Assembly (NCBI GenBank): GCA_037139415.1
Contig: JBAXGN010000005.1
Coordinates: 1-64,000 of the forward strand
Length of the DNA stretch: 64,000 bases
From: Verrucomicrobiota bacterium
GTDB lineage: Bacteria; Verrucomicrobiota; Verrucomicrobiia; Limisphaerales; Fontisphaeraceae
Direction of reading: 5' to 3'
Translations under genes and position numbers: made by a program
The notes under the pieces: model-generated
Seen by the model: only the letters and a program-made list of their open reading frames with translations
What the model was told of the DNA's origin: nothing
Databases searched by the model: none
Shown here: piece by piece, positions 45,405-63,133 of the stretch
Layout: each line of letters begins with the position of its first letter
Numbering within the stretch: position 1 is the first letter of the stretch

Positions 45405-45770
45405 TCAAACGACCTCCGGGGCCAGGGAAATGATTTTAGTAAATTTCATATCGCGCAATTCGCGGGCAACCGGGCCAAAAATACGGGTTCCGCGCGGATT
45501 GCCCTCTTTGTCGAGGATCACAATGGCGTTGCTGTCAAAGCGCAGGTAAGAACCGTCGTTCCGAGCAATGGCCTGGCGGGTGCGCACAACCACGGCATCC
45601 ACGACCTCACCCTTCTTGACCGTACCATCGGGAGCCGCTTCTTTGATGTGCGCCTTAATGATGTCGCCGACATGGGCATAGCGCTGGTTGCGGTGCAGTA
45701 CACCAATGGCCGCCGCGCGCTTGGCGCCGGTATTGTCGGCCACGTCCAATATGGAGCGAATTTGTAACAT
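45405..45770 (-). CDS. rplN: 50S ribosomal protein L14
   Basis: The 121-residue protein lies at an intersubunit bridge. [21 protein letters not shown] at the start and the [14 protein letters not shown] segment are typical. Length is standard. Confidence 0.98.
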   Translation of the reverse strand: MLQIRSILDVADNTGAKRAAAIGVLHRNQRYAHVGDIIKAHIKEAAPDGTVKKGEVVDAVVVRTRQAIARNDGSYLRFDSNAIVILDKEGNPRGTRIFGPVARELRDMKFTKIISLAPEVV

Positions 45771-45782
45771 ATCCTAGATTCC

Positions 45783-46079
45783 TTATGCCGCCGAACCGGC
45801 GGCTTCGGTATTGCGTTCCACCACTTCCACCAGTCGCCATCGTTTCAACTTGGACTGCGGTCGGGTTTCTTGAATGCGCACGACATCGCCTGGCTTGGCT
45901 TCACCCTTTTCGTCGTGCGCGTAAAGTTTCTTGTAACTGGTGACCACTTTTTTAAACTTCGGATGCGGGAAACGGCGTTCAACGCGCACCACAATGGTTT
46001 TGGCCATTTTGGAGGCAATGACACTGCCAACACGCTCTTTGCGGTTACCACGGTCAATCTGGTTATTGGCGTCAGACAT
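45783..46079 (-). CDS. rpsQ: 30S ribosomal protein S17
   Basis: The 98-residue OB-fold protein binds the 16S 5' domain. [23 protein letters not shown] and [18 protein letters not shown] are characteristic. Both ends carry a few extra residues relative to E. coli. Confidence 0.97.
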   Translation of the reverse strand: MSDANNQIDRGNRKERVGSVIASKMAKTIVVRVERRFPHPKFKKVVTSYKKLYAHDEKGEAKPGDVVRIQETRPQSKLKRWRLVEVVERNTEAAGSAA

Positions 46080-46088
46080 AATATTTTA

Positions 46089-46289
46089 TCAGGCCGCTTT
46101 TTTCTTCGTCAGTGTGGAAATTTGCGTCTCGACCCGCGCAACGTCCCGGCGCAGCGTACGCAACTTGGACGGTTTTTCGAGCTGGCTGCCGGCTTGCTGC
46201 AGGCGCAGGTTAAACAGTTCCTGGCGCAGCTCGCGGCCTTTGGCCTGCAGCTCCACCAGCGTCAAATCTTTTAATTCAGACATCTTCAT
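46089..46289 (-). CDS. rpmC: 50S ribosomal protein L29
   Basis: The 66-residue helical hairpin protein lies at the exit tunnel. It reads MKMSELKDLTLVELQAKGREL, then ELFNLRLQQAGSQLE. The ATG at 46289 is preferred because an AAGG lies nine bases upstream. ATGs at 46295 and 46283 are alternatives that change only two residues. Confidence 0.95.
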   Translation of the reverse strand: MKMSELKDLTLVELQAKGRELRQELFNLRLQQAGSQLEKPSKLRTLRRDVARVETQISTLTKKKAA

Positions 46290-46302
46290 AGGCATCAACC
46301 TT

Positions 46303-46722
46303 CTAGGCGTGACGGTGACGGGAGATAAACTTGGTGTGAATCGGCAGTTTGGTGGCCGCCAAGCGAAGCGCTTCACGCGCAATCTTTTCCGGCACCCCGT
46401 CCAATTCAAACAGTATGTTCGCTGGCCGGATGACCGCCACCCAAGATTCCAGCGGTCCCTTGCCGTGACCCATGCGGGTTTCCAACGGCTTTTTAGTGTA
46501 TGACTTCTGCGGAAACACGCGGATCCACAACTTGCCGCGGCGTTTCATATAACGGCTAATGGCCACGCGTGCTGCCTCCAATTGCTTGGTATCAAGCCAG
46601 CAACGCTCCAAGGCTTGCAGCCCAAACTCGCCAAACGCAACCGTATGGCCGCGCGACGCGATCCCGGTGCGGCTGCCCCGGTGCATCTTGCGAAACTTGA
46701 CTCTGGCTGGAATCATCGACAT
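46303..46722 (-). CDS. rplP: 50S ribosomal protein L16
   Basis: The 139-residue protein lies near the peptidyl-transferase centre and orients A-site t[21 protein letters not shown] and [20 protein letters not shown] are conserved. GAGG eight bases upstream supports the start at 46722. Confidence 0.98.
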   Translation of the reverse strand: MSMIPARVKFRKMHRGSRTGIASRGHTVAFGEFGLQALERCWLDTKQLEAARVAISRYMKRRGKLWIRVFPQKSYTKKPLETRMGHGKGPLESWVAVIRPANILFELDGVPEKIAREALRLAATKLPIHTKFISRHRHA

Positions 46723-46745
46723 ATCAAAATCCTCAGGCTAATTTC

Positions 46746-47420
46746 TTAGTTGATGGCTGGGGCGGGCGCAGCCTTTTCTTTGTTTTTACTTTCCGGCTTG
46801 TTTTCACCCTTGCAAACCCAGCATTTAATGCCCAGCTTGCCATAAACGGTGCGGGCCTCGGCGAACCCGTAATCAATATTGGCGCGCAGGGTATGCAACG
46901 GCACCCGGCCTTCCAAATATTGCTCAACCCGCGCCAACTCGGCACCGCCCAAGCGGCCCGCGCAACGAATGCGAATACCTTCCGCGCCAAAATCCATCGC
47001 GGTTTGCACGGCTTTTTTCATGGCCCGGCGGAAGGAAACCCGGCGTTCCAATTGCAGCGCAACGTTTTCGGCCACCAACTGGGCATCCGTCTCCGCGTTC
47101 TTAATCTCTTGGATGTCCACGTAAATTTCTTTCCCAGTCATTTTGCCAAGCTCTTCCTTGAGCTTGTCAATTTCAGCACCCTTGCGGCCAATGACCACGC
47201 CCGGACGGGCGGTGAAAATCGTGATGCGACAACGATTGGCGGCGCGCTCAATCTGAATTTTGGGTACCGAGGCCCCTTCCAAGCGTTTCTTTAGTTTCTC
47301 GCGGATGATATAATCCTCGGCGAGTAATTTGCCGAACTCCTTCTTTTCGGAGTACCACTTGGAGCGCCAGTCTTTGTTGACGGCGAGGCGCAAACCGATT
47401 GGATTTGTCTTTTGACCCAT
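46746..47420 (-). CDS. rpsC: 30S ribosomal protein S3
   Basis: The 224-residue protein at the mRNA entry channel has the start [20 protein letters not shown], a type II KH domain ([19 protein letters not shown]) and the C-terminal [14 protein letters not shown] region. The last ~20 residues are a Lys/Pro/Ala tail. Confidence 0.98.
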   Translation of the reverse strand: MGQKTNPIGLRLAVNKDWRSKWYSEKKEFGKLLAEDYIIREKLKKRLEGASVPKIQIERAANRCRITIFTARPGVVIGRKGAEIDKLKEELGKMTGKEIYVDIQEIKNAETDAQLVAENVALQLERRVSFRRAMKKAVQTAMDFGAEGIRIRCAGRLGGAELARVEQYLEGRVPLHTLRANIDYGFAEARTVYGKLGIKCWVCKGENKPESKNKEKAAPAPAIN

Positions 47421-47424
47421 AATG

Positions 47425-47757
47425 TTACTCGTCAGAAACTACGATTTTAATGTGGCAACTGCGTTTGATGATGGGGCCGGCGGAACCACGGGCTTTGGGG
47501 GTGAAACGCCGGATGCTGCGGGCCGTCTGGGCCACCGCCTCTTTGACGTATAACTCCGCCGCCTTGGCCTCGAGATTGTTCTCGGCGTTGGCGATGGCGG
47601 ATTTAAGCGTCTTCGCCACCGCGCGGGCTGATTTGCGCTGCACCGCAGCCAGTTTGGCCTGTGCGACCGCCACGGGCAGACCTTGTATCTGCCGGGTGAC
47701 CTCGCGCATCTTTTGCGCCGCCATCCGTACGTTCTTGGTGATTGCCTGAACTTCCAT
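47425..47757 (-). CDS. rplV: 50S ribosomal protein L22
   Basis: The 110-residue protein has a beta-hairpin ([22 protein letters not shown]) that lines the tunnel constriction where macrolides bind. [20 protein letters not shown] is the true start. The longer open frame overlaps rpsS and is not used. Confidence 0.97.
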   Translation of the reverse strand: MEVQAITKNVRMAAQKMREVTRQIQGLPVAVAQAKLAAVQRKSARAVAKTLKSAIANAENNLEAKAAELYVKEAVAQTARSIRRFTPKARGSAGPIIKRSCHIKIVVSDE

Positions 47758-47761
47758 ACGT

Positions 47762-48043
47762 TTACTTTGCCTCCGCTTTGGCCGTGTGAGCGCCGTGCTT
47801 TTTAAAGGTCCGGGTTGGTGAAAACTCGCCCAGCCGATGGCCGACCATGTTTTCCGTGACAAACACAGGGTTGAAAATTTTACCGTTATGCACATTGAAG
47901 GTGAGGCCGACAAAATCCGGCGTGATCACCGATCGGCGCGACCAAGTCTTGATCGGCGTTTTGGACTTGGCGTCCTTAGCCTTCACAATCTTGTCCATCA
48001 AGTGGCCGTCAATGAACGGACCCTTTTTTATTGAACGTCCCAT
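47762..48043 (-). CDS. rpsS: 30S ribosomal protein S19
   Basis: The 93-residue head protein pairs with S13. [33 protein letters not shown] and [19 protein letters not shown] are typical. It lies 4 bases before rplV. Confidence 0.98.
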   Translation of the reverse strand: MGRSIKKGPFIDGHLMDKIVKAKDAKSKTPIKTWSRRSVITPDFVGLTFNVHNGKIFNPVFVTENMVGHRLGEFSPTRTFKKHGAHTAKAEAK

Positions 48044-48062
48044 AATCGTCAGCTCAAATTAA

Positions 48063-48917
48063 TTATTTATGTTTCATTGGCCTGCCATCCCGGCGGACCA
48101 AAATCATCCGGTTGGAGAACTTGCGTTTCACGCGGGTACGATAACCTTTGGGCATCTTGCCATAGGGCGAGCGGAGTTGCAACCAGCCACCGCCTGATTT
48201 GGACTTGCCTTGACCACCACCATTGGGATGGTCCACCGGGTTGCGCGCGACACCACGGCTAATCCCGCGAATACCGCGGTGACGGGAACGGCCCGCCTTG
48301 CCCAGCTTGATGTTTTCGTGCTCGGAATTGCCCACTTCGCCAATCGTGGCGTAGCAATCTTCGCTTACTTTCCGGATTTCATTTGAAGGCAGCCGCACCA
48401 AGGCGTAACCTTGGTCGCGCGACATAAGCATCGCATGGCTGCCAGCGGTCCGCACCATCTGCGCACCCTTGCCATGAATCATTTCCAGATTATGGATTGG
48501 CAACCCAACCGGCACCGACTTCAGCGGCAGACTATTACCTACTTCCGGGGCGGCGGTGGGCCCGCTCACCACTTTGGTTCCCACCTTCAAACCGTTGGGC
48601 GCCAGAATATAGGTCTTTTCGCCATCCGCGTATTTGAGCAGGGCCAAACGAGCGGAACGACGCGGATCATACTCAATGGCCTCGACCACCGCTTCCATCC
48701 CATGCTTTTTACGTTTGAAATCCACAATGCGGATTTTCTGCTTGTGCCCGCCGCCAATGCCACGCGCCGTCACCCGGCCATAGCAGTTGCGACCACCGGT
48801 TTTTTTGCGGGTGAATACCAGGTTTTTTTCCGGACGCGACTTGGTAATTTCGTCGAACGAGGATATAGTCATCCAGCGTCGGGACGGCGTCAACGGTCTG
48901 TAATTTTTAACAGCCAT
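48063..48917 (-). CDS. rplB: 50S ribosomal protein L2
   Basis: The 284-residue protein is needed for subunit joining and peptidyl transfer. MAVKNYRPLTPSRRWMTISS begins it. GIGGGHKQKIRIVDFKR and VARNPVDHPNGGGQGKSKSGG mark the core. The usual DHPHGGG is DHPNGGG, keeping the first His. Confidence 0.98.
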   Translation of the reverse strand: MAVKNYRPLTPSRRWMTISSFDEITKSRPEKNLVFTRKKTGGRNCYGRVTARGIGGGHKQKIRIVDFKRKKHGMEAVVEAIEYDPRRSARLALLKYADGEKTYILAPNGLKVGTKVVSGPTAAPEVGNSLPLKSVPVGLPIHNLEMIHGKGAQMVRTAGSHAMLMSRDQGYALVRLPSNEIRKVSEDCYATIGEVGNSEHENIKLGKAGRSRHRGIRGISRGVARNPVDHPNGGGQGKSKSGGGWLQLRSPYGKMPKGYRTRVKRKFSNRMILVRRDGRPMKHK

Positions 48918-48929
48918 AACTTAGATGCA

Positions 48930-49208
48930 TTAGGTCAGGTTGATGCGGTCGCCATCTTTCAATTTAACGATGGCTTTTTTCCATTCGTTGGTCCAGCCGC
49001 GTTGATGGGTGGATTTCCGACGAATCTTGCCGCGGACGCGTTGGGTCATGACTTTCATCACTTTGACCTTGAAAAGTTCCTGAACGGCCTGCCGAATCTG
49101 AGGTTTCGTCGCGCGCGGATCCACCACCACGGTGTACTGGTTGTCCGCAGACTGCCGGGTGCCCTTCTCGGTCACACGCACGGTTTTAATGACTTCAAAC
49201 GTGTTCAT
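48930..49208 (-). CDS. rplW: 50S ribosomal protein L23
   Basis: The 92-residue protein is the trigger-factor docking site at the tunnel exit. VIKTVRVTEKGTRQSADNQY, ATKPQIRQAVQELFKVKV and the RGKIRRKSTHQRG loop identify it. Confidence 0.96.
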   Translation of the reverse strand: MNTFEVIKTVRVTEKGTRQSADNQYTVVVDPRATKPQIRQAVQELFKVKVMKVMTQRVRGKIRRKSTHQRGWTNEWKKAIVKLKDGDRINLT

Positions 49209-49216
49209 GGCTTTGA

Positions 49217-49840
49217 TTACTTGCTAAGGCGCTCCTCGACCTTCTCGAACGCGAGTTTGGTAAAAACAATCTTATCCGGGCGCAACGCCTGGTAGGTGTT
49301 CAGATCGTCGCTGGAGACGACCTCCACATTGGGCACATTCCGTGAAGCCAGACGTAAATTTTGATCCATCGCCTCGATCACGAGAACTACCGATTTTGTC
49401 ACACCCAAGGCCTTCAAAACGGCTACAAAATCCTTGGTTTTGGATGACGTCAACTTCAGGTCGCCGACAATCAGCACATCGCTGGACTTCAATCGCTCAC
49501 TCAACGCCTTGCGCAAAGCCAGTTGCTTGGTGGACCCGTTCACTTTTTTTGTAAAATCACGCGGTTTCGGGCCGAACACCACGCCACCCCCGCGCCACAA
49601 CGGCGAGGCAAATGAACCAGCGCGCGCGCGACCGGTGCCCTTTTGGCGCCATGGTTTTTTGCCCGTGCCGGCGACATCACCCATGGTTTTAGTACAGGCG
49701 TTACCGCTGCGCTGAGCAGCTTGATAGGCGACCACGGTATCGTGTACCGCTTGGGTTCCCTTGCCGTTGGCAATTACCGGCAGCTTTACTTCAAACTCGC
49801 CGACATCTTTGCCAGCTAAATCTTTAATTGTGAGTTTCAT
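49217..49840 (-). CDS. rplD: 50S ribosomal protein L4
   Basis: The 207-residue protein forms part of the tunnel constriction. In E. coli it also autoregulates the S10 operon. The loop KKPWRQKGTGRARAGSFASP is conserved, as is WRGGGVVFGPKPRDF. Length is normal. Confidence 0.98.
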   Translation of the reverse strand: MKLTIKDLAGKDVGEFEVKLPVIANGKGTQAVHDTVVAYQAAQRSGNACTKTMGDVAGTGKKPWRQKGTGRARAGSFASPLWRGGGVVFGPKPRDFTKKVNGSTKQLALRKALSERLKSSDVLIVGDLKLTSSKTKDFVAVLKALGVTKSVVLVIEAMDQNLRLASRNVPNVEVVSSDDLNTYQALRPDKIVFTKLAFEKVEERLSK

Positions 49841-49846
49841 GGCAGC

Positions 49847-50569
49847 TTACTTCTTTGCGGGGGCGGTGGCAGCAGCGGCCGGTTTCGCGCCAGCTTTACT
49901 TTTCTTCAATGGTTGAGCCGGGCCTTTCTTAACCGTGCCTTTGGGCATTTTTTTCGATTCGCGAATGATGACGTAATCGCCTTCCGCACCGGGCATCGAG
50001 CCCCGAATCAAAAGAATGTTGTCATCCACGAGCACCTGAACGACTTCCAGATTCTGCACCGTTCGTTGTACCTGTCCCATGTGGCCGGGCATTTTCATAC
50101 CACGACGCACCGTACCGGGAAACAAACGGCAACCAATGGCACCACCTCGTCGATGCCAGCCCTTGGCACCATGGGTGCTATCACCGCCGGCAAAACCATG
50201 ACGCTTGACCACACCTTCAAAACCGCGCCCCTTGGTGACGCCAATGGCATCCACAAAGTCACCGACGGCAAACAACGTGGCGCCCACTTTATCACCTGGT
50301 TTGACGCTCGCCGTGTAATCGCGAAATTCTTTGATGTACTTAACCGCCACACCATTGTGCCTCTTTATGTGCCCCATCAATGGCTTGGTGACCCGGAATT
50401 CTTTTTGATCGTCAAAACCCAACTGCACTGCTTTGTAGCCATCGCTCTCGACGGTCTTGCATTGCAGCACATGGTTGGGGCCGGCAAGCACGACAGTCAC
50501 GGGCGTAACGACGCCCTTGGCGTCATATACGCGGGTGTGTCCCAGTTTTTTTCCAATGAGTCCCAACAT
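49847..50569 (-). CDS. rplC: 50S ribosomal protein L3
   Basis: The 240-residue assembly initiator near the peptidyl-transferase centre starts MLGLIGKKLGHTRVYDAKG. It contains THGAKGWHRRGGAIGCRLFPG and GRGFEGVVKRHGFAGG. The C-terminal ~35 residues are a Lys/Ala/Pro tail, longer than in E. coli. Confidence 0.97.
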   Translation of the reverse strand: MLGLIGKKLGHTRVYDAKGVVTPVTVVLAGPNHVLQCKTVESDGYKAVQLGFDDQKEFRVTKPLMGHIKRHNGVAVKYIKEFRDYTASVKPGDKVGATLFAVGDFVDAIGVTKGRGFEGVVKRHGFAGGDSTHGAKGWHRRGGAIGCRLFPGTVRRGMKMPGHMGQVQRTVQNLEVVQVLVDDNILLIRGSMPGAEGDYVIIRESKKMPKGTVKKGPAQPLKKSKAGAKPAAAATAPAKK

Positions 50570-50577
50570 AACAACAA

Positions 50578-50886
50578 TTAAATTTTAATGGTGATATCCA
50601 CTCCCGCCGGGAGGTTCAATTTCTTCAGTTCGTCCACGGTCTTGGCGGTTGGATCAATAATATCCAGCAGCCGCTTGTGCGTGCGCTGCTCGAACGATTC
50701 CATGGACTTTTTATCGGCGTTAGGAGAGCGATTCACGGTAAAGCGCTCAATCCGGGTCGGCAGCGGAATTGGGCCCGCAACTCGGGCACCCGTGCGCTTC
50801 ACGGTCTCCACAATTTCATGCGACGATTGGTCAATGACCCGGTGGTCAAAGGCTTTTAAACGAATACGAATGCGTTGTCCAGGCAT
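50578..50886 (-). CDS. rpsJ: 30S ribosomal protein S10
   Basis: The 102-residue head protein is also the NusE antitermination factor. [21 protein letters not shown] and [19 protein letters not shown] are typical. It follows fusA by only 26 bases. No tuf gene or long S10 leader separates them, so the str and S10 operons appear joined. Confidence 0.98.
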   Translation of the reverse strand: MPGQRIRIRLKAFDHRVIDQSSHEIVETVKRTGARVAGPIPLPTRIERFTVNRSPNADKKSMESFEQRTHKRLLDIIDPTAKTVDELKKLNLPAGVDITIKI

Positions 50887-50912
50887 ATAAAGAACAATTT
50901 AATTAAATATGG

Positions 50913-53084
50913 TTAACTGCGCGCGGCGGGCTTGTTTTTACTGGAATCCAGCACTTTTTCCAGAATGCTGGCCGGCACTTGTTCAAATGTACTCGGCTCC
51001 ATCGAGTACGAAGCGCGCCCCTTGGAAAGGGACCGCATTGCGGTGGCATAGCCGAACATTTCTGCCAGCGGCACTTTCGCGGTAACAATCGTGGCGCCAC
51101 CCTTGGCTTCAATGTTGTGGACATGGCCGCGACGGCGACTGATATCGCCCAGAATATCACCTTGATATTCGTCCGGGGTGGTCACTTCGACCTTCATAAT
51201 CGGCTCCAGCAAAATCGCGCCAGCTTTCTTGAAGGCGTCTTTCAAGGCAAAAATACCCGCCATCTTGAACGCCAATTCAGTGGAATCCACCTCGTGGAAG
51301 GAACCGTCCACGATGGAAATCTTGAGGTCAATCACCTGATAGCCGGCGTACACACCCGACTTGACCGCTTCATTGAGACCGTCAATAACCGGCGAGATGT
51401 ATTCCTTGGGAATCGTACCACCCACGACCTCATTTAATATTTCGATCCCCTTGCCTCGTTCATTGGGCACCACTTTAATGCAAGCGTGACCGTATTGACC
51501 ACGACCACCAGACTGCCGGATGAATTTACCTTCACCTTCCGCCATCTTAGTGATGGTTTCGCGGTAAGCAATCTGCGGCGCGCCGGCGTTGGCGTCCACC
51601 TTAAATTCACGATGCAGCCGATCCCGGATAATCTCAAGATGCAACTCACCCATGCCAGCAATAATCAATTGGCCGGTCTCATGATTGGTTAATACCTTAA
51701 ACGTGGGATCTTCTTCCGCCAAGCGCTGCAACCCTTCGGAAAGCTTATCACGATCCGCCGTGGTTTTCGGCTCGACCGCCATGCTAATGACGGGCTCTGG
51801 GAACGTCGGCGGCGACAGCGTTACTTCAAAGTCTTCATTCACCAGCGTATCACCCGTGGTAATATTTTTCAAACCGACCAACGCGGCAATATCACCGGCA
51901 TACACGGTATCCACATCAATCCGCTTATCCGCCTGAATGATCATCACCCGGTTGACGCGCTCGCGTTTGCGAGTGCGAGGGTTATAGATAATTTCGCCTT
52001 TTTTCAACGTTCCACTATAGACCCGGAAGAAAACGAGCTTACCCACGTAAGGATCGCTCCACAACTTGAAGGCCAAGGAACAGAATTTGATATTATCGTC
52101 GGAAGGGACTTCCACTTTATTATCCGTGCCTGGCTCGTGGCCGATGGCCGCCGGGATGTCAAGCGGCGAAGGCAGGTAGTCCACGACCGCATCCACCAAC
52201 ATCTGCACGCCGCGCTTGCGAAACGCAGATCCTGGCATCACGGGTATCAGTTCAATTTTGCAGGTCAACCGGCGGATAGCGTCCTTCAAGGTGGCGGCAT
52301 CCACGGGTTTATTCTCGATCACCAACGCCGCGATATGCTCATCTTTGTTGGAGACGGCATCAATTAATTCGGCCAGCGCAAGCTGGGCGCGCTCTTGATC
52401 TTCCGCCGGAATTTCTTCGACGGTGTACTTCAGCCCGGGCTCATCCTCGGTATCATATTGGATGGCTTTTTGATTCACCACATCAATGAGGCCGTGAAAA
52501 TGGTCTTCCTTGCCGATTGGAATATACACGGGATAGGCATACGCCTTGAGCTTTACCCGCATGTCATTCAGCGCGTTTTCAAAATTCGCGCCAGTACGGT
52601 CCATCTTATTGATGAACGCGATACGGGGAACCCCGTACTTGCTGGCCTGACGCCAGACGGTTTCCGACTGGGGCTGCACGCCGGCAACTCCGCAGAACAC
52701 CGCGACCGCGCCATCCAACACGCGCATGGAGCGTTCCACCTCTGCGGTGAAATCCACATGGCCAGGAGTGTCAATAATGTTAATTCGATGTGGCATCCCG
52801 GTAAAACTCTTGAAGATGCCGTCGTTCTTCTGGGTCCAATAACAGGTGGTGGCGGCGGAGGTAATGGTAATCCCGCGCTCACGTTCCTGTTCCATCCAGT
52901 CGGTGACGGTGTTGCCGTCGTCCACATCACCCATTTTGTGAATGAGTCCCGTGTAGAACAGGATGCGCTCAGTAGTTGTCGTCTTGCCGGCGTCAATGTG
53001 CGCCGCAATACCGATATTTCGCGTGCGCTCCATCGCGTACGGCCGGCTGGACGAACTTACTGATTTTTTTTCCGTTACTTGCAT
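50913..53084 (-). CDS. fusA: Elongation factor G
   Basis: The 723-residue translocation GTPase has G1 AHIDAGKT (28-35), G3 DTPGHVDF and G4 NKMDR. Domain IV is marked by QSGGRGQYGHACIKV, and the C-terminal domain V follows. The N-terminus carries ~17 residues (MQVTEKKSVSSSSRPY) before the usual MERTRNIGI start, so Met18 is an alternative. It is preceded by a terminator-like hairpin after rpsG. Confidence 0.98.
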   Translation of the reverse strand: MQVTEKKSVSSSSRPYAMERTRNIGIAAHIDAGKTTTTERILFYTGLIHKMGDVDDGNTVTDWMEQERERGITITSAATTCYWTQKNDGIFKSFTGMPHRINIIDTPGHVDFTAEVERSMRVLDGAVAVFCGVAGVQPQSETVWRQASKYGVPRIAFINKMDRTGANFENALNDMRVKLKAYAYPVYIPIGKEDHFHGLIDVVNQKAIQYDTEDEPGLKYTVEEIPAEDQERAQLALAELIDAVSNKDEHIAALVIENKPVDAATLKDAIRRLTCKIELIPVMPGSAFRKRGVQMLVDAVVDYLPSPLDIPAAIGHEPGTDNKVEVPSDDNIKFCSLAFKLWSDPYVGKLVFFRVYSGTLKKGEIIYNPRTRKRERVNRVMIIQADKRIDVDTVYAGDIAALVGLKNITTGDTLVNEDFEVTLSPPTFPEPVISMAVEPKTTADRDKLSEGLQRLAEEDPTFKVLTNHETGQLIIAGMGELHLEIIRDRLHREFKVDANAGAPQIAYRETITKMAEGEGKFIRQSGGRGQYGHACIKVVPNERGKGIEILNEVVGGTIPKEYISPVIDGLNEAVKSGVYAGYQVIDLKISIVDGSFHEVDSTELAFKMAGIFALKDAFKKAGAILLEPIMKVEVTTPDEYQGDILGDISRRRGHVHNIEAKGGATIVTAKVPLAEMFGYATAMRSLSKGRASYSMEPSTFEQVPASILEKVLDSSKNKPAARS

Positions 53085-53123
53085 TTACGTTCCAATCTAA
53101 ATTTTTCGTTATAACACAATAAA

Positions 53124-53156
53124 AACGCCCCGACACATTGCGACCAGCGGGGCGTT
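53124..53156 (-). terminator. Terminator-like hairpin between rpsG and fusA
   Basis: Arms AACGCCCC and GGGGCGTT form a perfect 8-bp stem with a 17-base loop. On the minus strand the second arm runs into TTTTTATT. It lies about 10 bases past the rpsG stop and could act as a partial terminator or attenuator that sets the ratio of fusA and downstream genes to rpsL-rpsG. Confidence 0.65.
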
Positions 53157-53166
53157 GCAACTCTGA

Positions 53167-53640
53167 CTACCAGCGGAAGTGAGCAAAGGCCTTGTTCGCC
53201 TGCGCCATCTTATGCACTTCGTCGCGTTTACGAATGACGTTCCCCTGCCCTTGATAAGCTTCCATCAATTCGGCGGCCAGCGCCTCTTTCATCGGCGTGC
53301 CTTTGCGGGCATCCGCCGCCGCCACCAACCAACGCACCGCGAGCGACACTTGACGGTCGGTGGTCACTTCCATGGGCACCTGATAGGTGGCTCCGCCCAC
53401 CCGGCGGGCCTTGGTCTCAATTCGCGGCTTCGCATTATCCACCGCGCGCTGCAAAATTTCCAGCGGGTTGGCCTGCGGATTCTTGGCGACCAGTTGGTCG
53501 AAGGCGCCATAAACAATCCGCTGGGCGGTGCTCTTGTTGCCGCTTTTCATCACGGTGTTCACCAGGCGCGTGATCAGCGTACTGTGAAACTTGCTATCCT
53601 CGTGCAAAGATCGTTTGGTGGCTTGTCGGCGTCGAGACAT
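53167..53640 (-). CDS. rpsG: 30S ribosomal protein S7
   Basis: The 157-residue head-assembly protein is the str-operon translational repressor in E. coli. MSRRRQATKRSL starts it. NTVMKSGNKSTAQRIVYGAF, RVGGATYQVPMEV and the C-terminal EVHKMAQANKAFAHFRW are canonical. Confidence 0.98.
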   Translation of the reverse strand: MSRRRQATKRSLHEDSKFHSTLITRLVNTVMKSGNKSTAQRIVYGAFDQLVAKNPQANPLEILQRAVDNAKPRIETKARRVGGATYQVPMEVTTDRQVSLAVRWLVAAADARKGTPMKEALAAELMEAYQGQGNVIRKRDEVHKMAQANKAFAHFRW

Positions 53641-53691
53641 GCGGTCGTTATTATTTAAAGGTTAAATCGTTTAAAGGTTTCAATGTCCAAC

Positions 53692-54105
53692 TCACGCGGC
53701 GGCCGTATTCGTTTTCGCGGCGGCGACCTTGGCATCCTTGGGCCGCTTGACTCCGTACTTGGAACGGCTGACCCGGCGCTTTTCCACGCCTGCAGCGTCC
53801 AAGGTGCCGCGCACAATATGATAACGCACACCGGGCAAGTCTTTCACGCGTCCCCCGCGCACGAGCACAATTGAGTGCTCCTGCAGGTTGTGACCTTCGT
53901 CCGGGATATAGGCGATGACCTCATACCCGTTGGTCAGGCGCACCTTGGCGACCTTCCGCATGGCGGAGTTTGGCTTTTTTGGCGTCCGGGTCATGACCTG
54001 GATGCACACGCCACGGCGGAAGGGCGAACCAGCCAGGGCCGGAGCCTTGGACTTGCTCTTCAGTTTCGCGCGTCCTTTACGGACAAGTTGGTTAATCGTC
54101 GGCAT
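53692..54105 (-). CDS. rpsL: 30S ribosomal protein S12
   Basis: The 137-residue decoding-centre protein starts [20 protein letters not shown]. It has [19 protein letters not shown], the streptomycin-associated loop with the usual Lys, and [20 protein letters not shown] short Ala/Lys tail extends the C-terminus. About 130 bases separate it from rpoC, with no clear terminator. Confidence 0.98.
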   Translation of the reverse strand: MPTINQLVRKGRAKLKSKSKAPALAGSPFRRGVCIQVMTRTPKKPNSAMRKVAKVRLTNGYEVIAYIPDEGHNLQEHSIVLVRGGRVKDLPGVRYHIVRGTLDAAGVEKRRVSRSKYGVKRPKDAKVAAAKTNTAAA

Positions 54106-54234
54106 TGCAAATTTCTTTTTCGGTGATACACCCCTCTCCCCACTAGGGGAAAGGAGCGCGGATTATTATCAAGTGTGCGTTAAGTTGCAACAAATATTTT
54201 GAGTTTTTTTTGCACTCGGTTTTTCACGGCCGTT

Positions 54235-58410
<4,176 letters not shown>

Positions 58411-58453
58411 AATGTGTGATCGGTCGTTGATTGCGATAAGGTTGGGAAACAGG

Positions 58454-62350
<3,897 letters not shown>

Positions 62351-62555
62351 TGTTATATTTGCGGTTGTGCCGCCGTCCAATAATGGACCGCGCAGCAATG
62401 TTTGCTGTTAAACGACAGAAAGCGAGGGCTCCAAGTTCCTTGGAGAACTCGCCAGCAACTATATTTGTTGGCCGTTTGCTTCCCGAATACAGGTTTTTGT
62501 TACAATATCACAGTTTCCAACGCGCGCAACGGTCGGCGGCGCTGGGCCACAAACA

Positions 62556-62579
62556 GGCGGCGGGAACCACCCCGCCGCC
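62556..62579 (-). promoter_or_regulatory. GC-rich hairpin in the rplL-rpoB gap, possible attenuator
   Basis: Arms ggcggcggg (62556-62564) and cccgccgcc (62571-62579) pair perfectly. The hairpin lies 17 bases past the rplL stop inside a ~245-base gap before rpoB. On the minus strand it is followed by TGTTTGTGG rather than a T-tract, so it is more likely an attenuator or processing site than a full terminator. A related hairpin and RNase III site exist at this position in E. coli. Confidence 0.5.
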
Positions 62580-62595
62580 CGTGTGAATCCCACAA

Positions 62596-62982
62596 TTACT
62601 TGACTTCGACCTTGCCACCAGCTTCTTCGAGCTTTTTCTTGGCGGCTTCGGTGTCGGCCTTGTTGGCGCCTTCCAGAATGGGCTTGGGCGCGCCTTCCAC
62701 GAGGGCTTTGGCATCGGCCAGACCCAGGCCGGCCTTGAGTTCCCGCACCGCCTTGATGACGGAGATCTTCTTGTCCGCAGGCGCGGATACCAGAATCACG
62801 TCAAAGGTGTCCTTGACCACGGCGGCAGCGGCAGCCGCACCTGCAGGAGCAGCGGCGGCAACAGCCACCGGCGCGGCGGCAGTCACACCCCACTTGGTTT
62901 CCAGTTCTTTCACGAGATCGGCGATTTCCAATACGGTCGCGTTACTCAATTCCTCTACGATTTTTGCTTTATCCAGTGCCAT
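62596..62982 (-). CDS. rplL: 50S ribosomal protein L7/L12
   Basis: The 128-residue stalk protein has an N-terminal dimerisation helix ([23 protein letters not shown]), an Ala/Gly hinge and the factor-binding C-terminal domain ([21 protein letters not shown], then [15 protein letters not shown]). It activates the GTPases of IF2, EF-Tu and EF-G. Confidence 0.98.
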   Translation of the reverse strand: MALDKAKIVEELSNATVLEIADLVKELETKWGVTAAAPVAVAAAAPAGAAAAAAVVKDTFDVILVSAPADKKISVIKAVRELKAGLGLADAKALVEGAPKPILEGANKADTEAAKKKLEEAGGKVEVK

Positions 62983-63133
62983 GTTATTTTGTCTTTCTTG
63001 GTCGTCTCGTCGCCCGGCGCGGCCGTGCCGGATTTAAGTTTACTGCCCGCAAACCGACGATTTACTGTTGGTTATGATTTGTTAGTTATCCGCCGCCGCG
63101 CACTTTGCCACGGGCAGCGAAATTGGGTTTTGG

